Assembly: GCA_900772095.1 (NCBI GenBank)
Contig: CAAGQJ010000026.1
Location: forward strand, 1-64,000
DNA length: 64,000 nucleotides
Source of the DNA: Bacilli bacterium
Lineage (GTDB): Bacteria > Bacillota_I > Bacilli_A > RF39 > UBA660
Direction: 5' to 3'
Shown here piece after piece: positions 9,333 through 16,418 of the stretch (position 1 is the first letter of the stretch; each line of letters begins with the position of its first letter). The notes below the pieces were generated by a model. The model was given only the letters and a program-made list of their open reading frames with translations. It searched no databases and was not told the origin of the DNA. Both the position numbers and the translations under genes were made by a program.

Positions 9333-10100
9333 ATGGATATGACAAATGAGAAAGTAGTAGAGAAGAAAGTCTACGAAAACAAGAAGGATGAATATGCATC
9401 TAAAGGTGTTGCAGGAACTGCCCTTGGTTTGGGTATAGCTGGCACTGCTCTTGGTGTATTGCCTTGGCTTACTGGTAATGGTGGCCGCAGTATCTTTGGT
9501 TCACTTGGTAATGGTATGCCAGATAATGTGAATATCAATACCTATGGTGGTATGACTGCAAGTAATACTGCTCCTACAGCCCTTGAGGTAATGCAGAAAG
9601 AGTGCTCTGATGAGGTGAAGTTGATTACTGATATGTTCACCTTGAAGTTGAACACTCAGCAGCAGATGTATGACCATCGAGATACTGACATCAATGAGAA
9701 GTTCAGTATGTGGAAGGGCTTTGTAAGTGCATTGGATGCAGAGAACAGAAGAAGTATGGAGGCAGAGTTTGGTCTTTATAAGTCTCAGAGGGATGCTAAT
9801 GATCACTTGAAGGATGCTATGGTAGAGCAGGGATTCTCCCTTTACAAGAGTCAGCGTGATGGCTTTGATGCTCTTAATGAGAAGTATGCAGCAAAGTTCA
9901 ATGAGCTTGATAAGGAAGTAGCAGTATTGAAGGCTATCCGTCCATATCAGGATAAGCTGTTGATGGATTATACTGATAAGAAGACCTGCACCTGCATTAG
10001 AGGTCAGCTTGTATTGCCTAATACTCCTGTAGTCAATGGCTATGGAAGCTATAACGGCTGCAATTGTGTGAGTAGTGCAACTCCCACCACTGGTGCCTAA
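9333..10100 (+). CDS. probable virion structural protein with glycine zipper and YKSQRD repeats
   Basis: The 255-residue protein has a charged N-terminus. A Gly/Ala-rich hydrophobic segment follows at about residues 28-58 (GVAGTALGLGIAGTALGVLP), resembling a glycine zipper. The rest is a long helical region with two imperfect repeats containing LYKSQRD (about residues 149-155 and 170-176). Near the C-terminus are four clustered cysteines (CTC and CNC). Codon use is visibly richer in G and C at third positions than in its neighbours, which suits an abundant protein. It has its own strong promoter and a terminator. Similar proteins occur near the portal in gut Bacteroidales phages, from memory. 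A structural role such as head fibre or minor capsid protein is inference. Confidence 0.55.
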   Translation: MDMTNEKVVEKKVYENKKDEYASKGVAGTALGLGIAGTALGVLPWLTGNGGRSIFGSLGNGMPDNVNINTYGGMTASNTAPTALEVMQKECSDEVKLITDMFTLKLNTQQQMYDHRDTDINEKFSMWKGFVSALDAENRRSMEAEFGLYKSQRDANDHLKDAMVEQGFSLYKSQRDGFDALNEKYAAKFNELDKEVAVLKAIRPYQDKLLMDYTDKKTCTCIRGQLVLPNTPVVNGYGSYNGCNCVSSATPTTGA

Positions 10101-10145
10101 GCAGAAAGCTTCTAGGAAAAGAACAAAGAGAAAATAAGATTGGTA

Positions 10146-10175
10146 GGAGATATTACATAAGGTATATCTCCTCCT
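10146..10175 (+). terminator. intrinsic terminator
   Basis: Arms GGAGATAT (10146-10153) and ATATCTCC (10164-10171) are perfectly complementary around a 10-base loop, followed by a short pyrimidine run (TCCTTTCT). It lies just after the 255-residue gene. Confidence 0.6.
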
Positions 10176-10211
10176 TTCTAAATTAAGTATCAATTTTAAA
10201 TAGATGTTAGT

Positions 10212-10688
10212 ATGAATTTTGCAGCAGACCCTATATTAGGAGGACAACAAAGTCAGCAGGACACACTCAGTCAGATGAATGAGTGGGCACAGAAATTTGC
10301 AGAGTTACAGAAGCAGAAAGGTAATTTCAATATGCAACCTCAGCAATCAAAGACTCCTACATGGGATGAGATAGATAAGATAATGGATGGTCTTACTGAA
10401 TCACAGAAAAGCTATCTTAATCAAAATCAAGACTTTGTAGAGAGTTACCAAGATGTAGCCAATATTCTTCAGAGAGAAGAACTTAGGATAATAAGACCTC
10501 TTGTTGAGCAGACAAAGGATGGTAAGGAAGCTTTGGACAAACATCTGGCACTTATCAAGAAGTTAAAGAAGAATGCTTTACAGGAAGAAGATAAAAATAT
10601 GGCTTTGTGGAAAGACTATATAACAAATCATAGTGATAAGACATGGCAGGAATATCTTGAACTTGTCAAGAAAGGAGGCTCCAAATGA
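10212..10688 (+). CDS. conserved-type phage protein of unknown function
   Basis: A 158-residue, hydrophilic, Gln-rich protein, predominantly helical by composition, with many charged residues after residue 60 and no cysteines. The N-terminus (FAADPILGGQQSQQ) is flexible-looking. It overlaps the next start by 4 bases (ATGA), which indicates translational coupling. It lies between a probable structural gene and the portal, where scaffold-like, capsid-assembly or head-completion proteins are common. No motif supports any of these specifically. Confidence 0.55.
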   Translation: MNFAADPILGGQQSQQDTLSQMNEWAQKFAELQKQKGNFNMQPQQSKTPTWDEIDKIMDGLTESQKSYLNQNQDFVESYQDVANILQREELRIIRPLVEQTKDGKEALDKHLALIKKLKKNALQEEDKNMALWKDYITNHSDKTWQEYLELVKKGGSK

Positions 10689-11116
10689 ATATACCTACAC
10701 TTAAAGAAAAAATGCTTAGTAGCCTAGATACCTGGCTTAAAGGACGTGTTGATGAAATGGTAAGTGATAATCCAGCTTTATCTCTACCTTCTGTTTATAT
10801 TAAACGTGGATGCCATAACATTCTTAACAAATATGAGGGAAAGATAAGTCAGAGTATAGATAATGCAGCCTTATTTCTTGCAGATGAGAATGGAGATATC
10901 AATACCAATACATTGTTTGCTGATGCAATGGAAATCTTTAAAGGACTTGAAGACAATACTTTTGATATAGGACTGGTTCAAGGTGTAGTAGGTAAGGGAA
11001 GAATTTCCATAACCTTACCAGATAACATTTTTACTAACATCATATTTGGTAATAAGAAAACTATCACATTCAATGAAAATGACTTTTTGGAATTGAAGTC
11101 TTTGTTTGTTGAATAA
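10685..11116 (+). CDS. conserved-type phage protein of unknown function
   Basis: The product has 143 residues with a helical N-terminal half and a C-terminal half richer in beta-type residues (GKGRISITLPDNIFTNIIFG). It has no membrane segments and a single cysteine. Its start lies inside the stop of the preceding gene (ATGA). The next gene follows after 15 bases, making a three-gene run before a terminator. No family is recognised; from its position a role in virion assembly is possible. Confidence 0.55.
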   Translation: MNIPTLKEKMLSSLDTWLKGRVDEMVSDNPALSLPSVYIKRGCHNILNKYEGKISQSIDNAALFLADENGDINTNTLFADAMEIFKGLEDNTFDIGLVQGVVGKGRISITLPDNIFTNIIFGNKKTITFNENDFLELKSLFVE

Positions 11117-11131
11117 TAAATACTTAGAGAT

Positions 11132-11635
11132 ATGGAACAAAAGGAACTAATGAATATGTTTGATAAGCTCTATACCAAGATGAGTGCATCCAGTGACACT
11201 AGTAATATGCATGTCTTTGGTAATACTATGAAAAGCATGTTTAAAGATATGATAGAATGGAGACCAGATGTTGCTCAGGAATATCTTGATAAACTGGAAG
11301 CTATCAACTGGAAGAACTACTTGTCCAAGAAGGAAGCTGTAACCATAGTAAATGGTATGGAACCTTCAGGAGGTTGGGATGTTTCTGAATGGGAGAGATG
11401 TATGGAGAATTTAGATTTCCGTACAGAGGATTCACCTTATTATAATAAGTGGGCTATGTATGTTGCAATGAATATGATTTACTCAGATAGTGCAAGTACT
11501 ATTGCTAAGATTGCAGGTAAGAGTCTTTCTGAAATGCCTAGAGAGGAAATGTTTAAGGCAATACATTGTCTTGCTTTAGATAAATTGAAAGATAAAGATG
11601 GTATGTTTGATATACGAGCATACTTTCATGTATAA
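11132..11635 (+). CDS. conserved-type phage protein of unknown function
   Basis: This 167-residue helical protein contains the motif PSGGWDVSEWE at about residues 72-82, followed by YYNKWAMYVAMNMIYSDSA around 103-121. From memory, proteins with this layout recur next to structural genes in Bacteroidales phages and prophages, without an assigned function. It is the last gene of a three-gene run ending at the terminator at 11669-11702. The start follows an A-rich stretch typical of ribosome binding in these hosts. Confidence 0.6.
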   Translation: MEQKELMNMFDKLYTKMSASSDTSNMHVFGNTMKSMFKDMIEWRPDVAQEYLDKLEAINWKNYLSKKEAVTIVNGMEPSGGWDVSEWERCMENLDFRTEDSPYYNKWAMYVAMNMIYSDSASTIAKIAGKSLSEMPREEMFKAIHCLALDKLKDKDGMFDIRAYFHV

Positions 11636-11668
11636 AGATATTACATCATAAGATTTACTGTTTGTGTT

Positions 11669-11702
11669 AAGGAGGAGATTCTACAAAGAGTCTTCTCCTT
11701 TT
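11669..11702 (+). terminator. intrinsic terminator
   Basis: Arms AAGGAGGAGA (11669-11678) and TCTTCTCCTT (11691-11700) pair with one G-T wobble around a 12-base loop and run into TTTTTAT. It separates the small-gene run from the portal operon. Confidence 0.75.
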
Positions 11703-11777
11703 TATATTATATTAGTCAGTTGATTTAGATTGAATTAGGGAAAATGTTAGATACCTTATATTGATTACTTCTTTTGT

Positions 11778-11785
11778 TATCTTTG
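11778..11785 (+). promoter_or_regulatory. -7 promoter element of the portal operon
   Basis: TATCTTTG lies 28 bases before the ATG of the GIY-YIG gene. A matching TTTG -33 element is not seen at the usual spacing. By position it would originally have been the portal promoter. Confidence 0.55.
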
Positions 11786-11813
11786 CAAATAAAGAAAATA
11801 AAGAAATATAAAT

Positions 11814-11852
11814 ATGGCATGTAACGCAATAGGTGGATTCCCATCACAACAG
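11814..11852 (+). repeat. remnant copy of the portal 5' end
   Basis: Codons 1-13 of the endonuclease gene parallel codons 1-13 of the portal gene (12650-12688). The encoded IGGFPSQQ is identical, but several codons differ at synonymous positions (GGA/GGT, TTC/TTT, CCA/CCT, CAA/CAG). This looks like the original portal start, cut off by the inserted endonuclease. Confidence 0.7.
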
Positions 11853-12653
11853 ATTACCCCTGTAAAAAGAACAGATTGGGTAAGTAAATGTAAAAATAAA
11901 GATTTGGATATTAAAGAAAATCCTGATAAACAGAGAAAATATGATAATCATATTTTCTTAGTATACTTACATATTAACAAAATTAATGGTCATGTTTATG
12001 TAGGAATAACTCATCATATAAATCCTAATAAAAGATGGGGATATTCTGGACAGAAATATAACCATTGTAGAAAATTTCAGAATGCAATTAAAAAATATGG
12101 GTGGAATAATTTTGAACATATAATTCTTTGTAGAACTTCTAAAGAGATAGCGATTGTTTGGGAAAGGACACTAATCTCTCATTATAAAAGATTAGGTATT
12201 AGTTATAATCTTGCAGATGGAGGAGAGGGTTCACAAGCTATTTCATTGGAAACTAAAGAACTTTTACACAAAATAAAAAGTTCTAATCCTCCAATGTTAG
12301 GTAAGCATCATACTCCAGAAGCTAAGGCTATGATAGCAGAAGCTGGTAGAAAAAGAGTCATGAAAGAATCTACAAAAGAGTTATTAAGAGAAAAAGTCTG
12401 GTCTAAAATGAATAATATTCATAAATATGTTACAGAAGAAGGTCGAAAGAGAATTTCTAAAAGTCTTTCTATACCTGTAATACAAATGGATTTAGATGGA
12501 AATATCTTAAGAGAGTTCTCTTCAGGAATGGAAGCAGAAAAACTGTATAAGAAAAATAAAAGGCAAAATCATATATCAGATGTATGTAATGGTAAAAGAA
12601 AAACAGCGTATGGATTTAAATGGAAATATAAAGAAGAAAGGAGAGCTGTATGA
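11814..12653 (+). CDS. GIY-YIG homing endonuclease with NUMOD1, fused to portal N-terminus
   Basis: This 279-residue protein is a free-standing homing endonuclease. Residues about 45-145 form the GIY-YIG domain: HVYVGITHHINPNKRWG includes the YVG core, followed by a conserved Arg/Trp, ERTLISHYK carrying the catalytic Glu, and YNLADGGEGS. Residues about 155-200 match NUMOD3-like helices (GKHHTPEAKAMIAEA). A NUMOD1-like segment with YGFKWKY closes the C-terminus. Residues 1-13 (MACNAIGGFPSQQ) match the portal start (MSYNVIGGFPSQQ) at 10 of 13 positions, so the enzyme reads through a remnant of the portal 5' end. Its TGA overlaps the portal ATG (ATGA). Third-position use is more A/T-rich than in the portal, which suggests separate origin. 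Confidence 0.88.
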   Translation: MACNAIGGFPSQQITPVKRTDWVSKCKNKDLDIKENPDKQRKYDNHIFLVYLHINKINGHVYVGITHHINPNKRWGYSGQKYNHCRKFQNAIKKYGWNNFEHIILCRTSKEIAIVWERTLISHYKRLGISYNLADGGEGSQAISLETKELLHKIKSSNPPMLGKHHTPEAKAMIAEAGRKRVMKESTKELLREKVWSKMNNIHKYVTEEGRKRISKSLSIPVIQMDLDGNILREFSSGMEAEKLYKKNKRQNHISDVCNGKRKTAYGFKWKYKEERRAV

Positions 12654-15067
12654 GTTATAATGTTATAGGTGGTTTTCCTTCACAGCAGTTACCTTTTTCT
12701 AAAAAAGGGAAGAAATTTAGAAAAGCTTGTGTAGATTTTGGAGACAATCATAGTTTACTTCATTATCATTTGACCAGAAAGTCTGTTGCTGCAATGAAGA
12801 TAAACAAAGACTTGATTAATGGTCAGATACACATGAGTGACTTAAAGTTATTCCTTAATCCTTATAGTATTGATGCATCCTTCATTCCAGACAACATACA
12901 GCATTATCCAATCATTAACTCTAAGTTATCAGTACTTAGAGGTGAAGAGTCTAGAAGGCTATTTGATTTCAGAGTAGTAGTTACCAATCCTACTGCTGTA
13001 TCAGAGATGGAAGAGGAGAAGAATAATCAGGTAAATATGATGCTTCAGCAGTTAATGATGGACGACTCTATGAATGAAGAAGAGTTTAATCAGGAACTAC
13101 AGAAGCAGTCTGGTTACTTTACCTATGAGTATCAGGATAAGAGAGAAGTAAGAGGTAATCTACTGCTTAATCATTATATGAAGGAACTTGATATTCCTCA
13201 GCTCTTTAATGAGGGTTTTGTAGATGCTTATACTCATGGTGAAGAAGCATATCTCTGTGATATAGTTGGTGGAGAACCTTATATAGAAAAGATTGACCCT
13301 TTAAAGATGAGAGTCATTAAGTCTGGCTATTCTAATAAGATTGAGGATGCTGATATGATAGTCTTGGAAGATTATTGGAACCCAGGCAGAATCATTGATA
13401 CTTACTATGACCAATTATCCAAGAAGGATATAGAAGCATTGGAGACTACTCCTAATAATATGAATGGTAACTATACTGATTCCTTGGATAACATTGATGC
13501 TAGGTATGGTTTTGTACCTAATATCAATATAGATACTACAGCTGGTGATGCTGTATTCAATCCTCTTAGTCTGTTTGATGATACTATTGATACCACATAC
13601 TTACCTTATGATATGAATGGCAATATCAGAGTATTGAGGGTATATTGGAAATCAAGGAGACAGATAAAGAAAGTAAAGAGTTATGACCCAGAGACTGGGG
13701 AGGAAGAGTTTAACTTCTATCCTGAGACTTACCATTGCGACCCTTTAAAGGGTGAGGAGGAACAGACCTTCTGGGTTAATGAAGCATGGGAAGGTACTAA
13801 GATAGGTAATGATATTTATGTAAACATGAGACCTAGACCTATTCAGTATAATAGACTGAGTAATCCTTCAAGATGTCACTTTGGTATTATTGGCAGTATC
13901 TATAGTACTAATGGTGATGTTCCTTTTTCTCTTGTAGATATAATGAAGCCTTATTCCTACTTCTATGACATTATTCATGATAAGCTTATTAAGCTTCTTT
14001 CCAAGAACTTTGGTAAGATTGTAAGGATGGACTTTGCTAAAGTACCTAAAGGATGGGATGTGGATAAGTGGCTCTATTATATTAATGTGAATAACATTGC
14101 AGTAGAGGATAGCTTTAAGGAAGGTAATATCGGTGTAGCTACTGGTAAGCTTGCTGGTGCTATGAATAATGCTTCCTCTGGTGTTATTGATGCTTCCTTG
14201 GGCAATGAAATTCAGCAGTATATTAGTCTTTTGGAATGGATTACCAATAAGGTTGGTGAAATGGCAGGCATCTCTAAACAGAGAGAAGGTCAGATTTCCA
14301 ATAGAGAAACTGTTGGTGGAGTAGAGAGAGCTACCTTGCAATCTTCTATGATTACTGAGACTTTGTTTAATGTTCATGATAGCATAAAGAAGAGAGTACT
14401 TGAATGTTTTCTTGAAACAGCCAAGATTGCCCTTAGAGGCAGAAAGAAGAAGTTTGATTACATTCTTGATGATGGAAGTAAGAAACTGATGGAGATAGAT
14501 GGTGATGAGTTTGCTGAGTGTGACTATGGTCTAGTAGTAGATAATAGCAATGGTACTCAGGAACTTAATCAGAAACTTGATACCTTGGCTCAGGCAGCTC
14601 TTCAGAATCAGACTCTTGACTTCTCTACTATTATGAAGATATATACCACCAAGAGTACTGCTGAGAAGACTAGGATGGTTGAGAATAATGAGAAGCAAAG
14701 GAGAGAAGAAGCTATGCAGCAACAACAGCAGCAACTTCAGATGCAGCAGGCTCAGCTACAGCAACAGGCTCAGCAAGCACAAGCTGAACAGGAGCTTAAA
14801 TATAGAATGTTCCAGGAAGAAATGGAGAATAACTTGTTAGTTGCTCAAATTAATAGTAAGGCAGAAGCTGATAGATTACAGTTAATGGGTGGTGTTGATG
14901 CAATGACTATGGAACAGAAACTTAGTCTTGAAAGAGATAAACTCTCAGAGAATGCTAGACAGTTTAATGAGAAGCTTGCCCTTGATAAAAAGACACAAGC
15001 TGATGATGCCAGACTTAAAGAGCAGCAGATTAAAGCATCTGTCAAGAGGAGTACAAGTAAGAAGTAG
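12650..15067 (+). CDS. portal protein
   Basis: The 805-residue product has the size and composition of the large portal proteins of crAss-like phages. Residues about 30-620 form the mixed alpha/beta body: IQHYPIINSKLSVLRGEESRRLFDFRV at the front, and GEMAGISKQREGQISNRETVGGVERA around 540-565, which is typical of portal stem/clip regions. From about residue 680 the chain becomes a Gln-rich coiled coil (poly-Gln and QAQ runs) ending in a basic tail (RSTSKK). It forms the dodecameric gate for DNA packaging and tail attachment. The start is set by the ATGA overlap with the homing endonuclease. The 183-residue gene follows after 29 bases. The family call rests on length, composition and context. 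Confidence 0.82.
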   Translation: MSYNVIGGFPSQQLPFSKKGKKFRKACVDFGDNHSLLHYHLTRKSVAAMKINKDLINGQIHMSDLKLFLNPYSIDASFIPDNIQHYPIINSKLSVLRGEESRRLFDFRVVVTNPTAVSEMEEEKNNQVNMMLQQLMMDDSMNEEEFNQELQKQSGYFTYEYQDKREVRGNLLLNHYMKELDIPQLFNEGFVDAYTHGEEAYLCDIVGGEPYIEKIDPLKMRVIKSGYSNKIEDADMIVLEDYWNPGRIIDTYYDQLSKKDIEALETTPNNMNGNYTDSLDNIDARYGFVPNINIDTTAGDAVFNPLSLFDDTIDTTYLPYDMNGNIRVLRVYWKSRRQIKKVKSYDPETGEEEFNFYPETYHCDPLKGEEEQTFWVNEAWEGTKIGNDIYVNMRPRPIQYNRLSNPSRCHFGIIGSIYSTNGDVPFSLVDIMKPYSYFYDIIHDKLIKLLSKNFGKIVRMDFAKVPKGWDVDKWLYYINVNNIAVEDSFKEGNIGVATGKLAGAMNNASSGVIDASLGNEIQQYISLLEWITNKVGEMAGISKQREGQISNRETVGGVERATLQSSMITETLFNVHDSIKKRVLECFLETAKIALRGRKKKFDYILDDGSKKLMEIDGDEFAECDYGLVVDNSNGTQELNQKLDTLAQAALQNQTLDFSTIMKIYTTKSTAEKTRMVENNEKQRREEAMQQQQQQLQMQQAQLQQQAQQAQAEQELKYRMFQEEMENNLLVAQINSKAEADRLQLMGGVDAMTMEQKLSLERDKLSENARQFNEKLALDKKTQADDARLKEQQIKASVKRSTSKK

Positions 15068-15096
15068 AAGTGTATAACATATAAAGAGTAAAAGTA

Positions 15097-15648
15097 ATGA
15101 AGTTAATAACTATAGAATCTTTTCAGTTGAAAGTAGCTGATGAAGCTTTACTTATAAAGCCTATAAGAAAGCTATTTAACCAAGACAGAAGTGCATCCAA
15201 GGAGCAGTTCTATAAACAGATGTCCTATCTCTATTTTATGGTAGATCCAAGAAGTACTTACTCTTATATCCTCAATGAAGAAGAGAGAGCTAGGGCTATT
15301 ATAGAGCAGGAAGGATTGGAGAAGGATTTTAAACCATCTCCTTTATTGCAGGAAGCTATGACAGTATATAAGAAGCATACAGTAACTCCTTCACAGGAGT
15401 TGCTTAATGCTGCTTTAAAGGCTGCACATACAGTAAGTGAGTTCTTGGTGAAGGATGATATTTTAGATATAGTAGATAAGAATGGTAGACCTAAATATCA
15501 AATCTCTTCCATTACCTCTGCATTGAAGAATGTAGAAGGTATTGTATCTTCTCTACAGAATCTACAGAGAAAGGTAGAGAGTGAACTTAATGAACAAAGT
15601 AAGGCTAGAGGTAGCCAGGAGTTAACAATTTTAGATGAGGTAGATTAG
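15097..15648 (+). CDS. conserved-type phage protein downstream of portal
   Basis: A 183-residue, mostly helical, soluble protein without cysteine. A recognisable segment is DRSASKEQFYKQMSYLYFMVDPRSTYSYI (about residues 29-57), a pattern I associate with proteins encoded beside the portal in crAss-like and other Bacteroidales phages. The C-terminal third is probably coiled coil (SALKNVEGIVSSLQNLQRKV). It lies between portal and the zincin gene, separated from the latter by one base, so it is co-transcribed. A structural or assembly role is likely but not shown. Confidence 0.6.
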   Translation: MKLITIESFQLKVADEALLIKPIRKLFNQDRSASKEQFYKQMSYLYFMVDPRSTYSYILNEEERARAIIEQEGLEKDFKPSPLLQEAMTVYKKHTVTPSQELLNAALKAAHTVSEFLVKDDILDIVDKNGRPKYQISSITSALKNVEGIVSSLQNLQRKVESELNEQSKARGSQELTILDEVD

Positions 15649-15649
15649 T

Positions 15650-16090
15650 ATGAAAGCAAATATTCGGTCTGGAGTAATTGATTTAGAGATATTTCATTCA
15701 GAAGTTATATTTATTATAACCAACTCCAAAGATTATCTTAATCAAGAGATAGTTAAAGTTTTATCGGAAGATTTAGGAATGAAGGACAAATATGCTAATG
15801 AGTTTTCTGCAGAGATTAGAAAATCTCTTGATGAAGATGAAGTTCTTCCACCTGGACAGTTATTGGATGTCCCATGCTCTACAGGTGGTAGAGATTTCTT
15901 TTTAATCTTTAGAGGAACTCCAAAGTCCTTAGACACAGGAGTTATTATTCATGAATTACATCATGCTGTTACTGCTGTTTGTAAGGAGAGAGGAATAAAA
16001 GATGAAGAGGCAGAATCTTATATGCAAGAATATCTATATAGGCGTTTGAAGCATCAACTTGCTAATTTCTATAAGTCTAAGAAATCTTAA
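15650..16090 (+). CDS. zincin-like metallopeptidase (HELHH motif)
   Basis: The protein has 146 residues. At about residues 101-105, in GVIIHELHHAV, it contains an HExxH zinc-binding motif. KDEEAESYMQEYLYRR follows 15 residues later and can supply the third (Glu) ligand, an arrangement known from SprT-like and other phage zincins. There is no signal peptide, so it acts in the cytoplasm or virion. It is transcribed with the portal and could process or remodel head proteins during maturation; that role is inference. The gene begins one base after the preceding stop, and the operon ends before a new promoter at 16130. Confidence 0.65.
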   Translation: MKANIRSGVIDLEIFHSEVIFIITNSKDYLNQEIVKVLSEDLGMKDKYANEFSAEIRKSLDEDEVLPPGQLLDVPCSTGGRDFFLIFRGTPKSLDTGVIIHELHHAVTAVCKERGIKDEEAESYMQEYLYRRLKHQLANFYKSKKS

Positions 16091-16129
16091 AAGAAAGTAT
16101 AAAGTATAGTTGTATAAGAATATTTATAG

Positions 16130-16137
16130 TATCTTTG
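16130..16137 (+). promoter_or_regulatory. -7 promoter element of the lipoprotein-lysozyme pair
   Basis: TATCTTTG stands 16 bases before the ATG at 16154, leaving a very short leader. A weak TTG at 16110-16112 is the only -33 candidate. Confidence 0.55.
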
Positions 16138-16153
16138 CATAAAAATTTGAGTT

Positions 16154-16414
16154 ATGAAGAAGTTAGTATATTTATCTATGATAATGTTTCTTGGTGTAGG
16201 ATGTTCTCACCAAGGAACTTCCAGTAATGATAATAGTGATACTGTATGTATTGCTCCTGATAGTGTATGGGATTATTCTGGATTACCAAACTATGATTCT
16301 ATAGAAAAAGAAATTAGAGCTGATGCTTATAATTGGTATGGAGATAGTGATGCTACAGAGTTGCCTGACAGTATATTAGCAAGGAAAGATTCTATAGAAC
16401 GATTAAGAGAGTAA
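16154..16414 (+). CDS. small lipoprotein
   Basis: The 86-residue product starts with a lipoprotein signal peptide: MKK, a hydrophobic core (LVYLSMIMFL) and a lipobox-like GVGC, so Cys17 would be lipidated. The mature part is short, acidic and hydrophilic. In phages, small lipoproteins beside lysozyme genes are often outer-membrane spanin subunits, which would suit disruption of the Gram-negative envelope at lysis. A surface-exclusion role is an alternative. It has its own promoter and is followed after 4 bases by the lysozyme-domain gene. Confidence 0.65.
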   Translation: MKKLVYLSMIMFLGVGCSHQGTSSNDNSDTVCIAPDSVWDYSGLPNYDSIEKEIRADAYNWYGDSDATELPDSILARKDSIERLRE

Positions 16415-16418
16415 AATT

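Noticed and set aside
9501..10193. 230-codon minus-strand frame opposite the 255-residue gene
   Set aside because: It is antisense to a gene with strong promoter, terminator and codon bias. The predicted protein is a hydrophobic Cys/His/Leu mixture with no motif.
13868..14377. 169-codon minus-strand frame inside the portal gene
   Set aside because: Antisense shadow; composition shows no protein-like pattern and no regulatory signals.
14700..14800. Gln-codon repeat in the portal C-terminus as a DNA repeat element
   Set aside because: It is an in-frame coiled-coil-type Gln-rich protein segment with mixed CAA/CAG codons, not a tandem DNA repeat.
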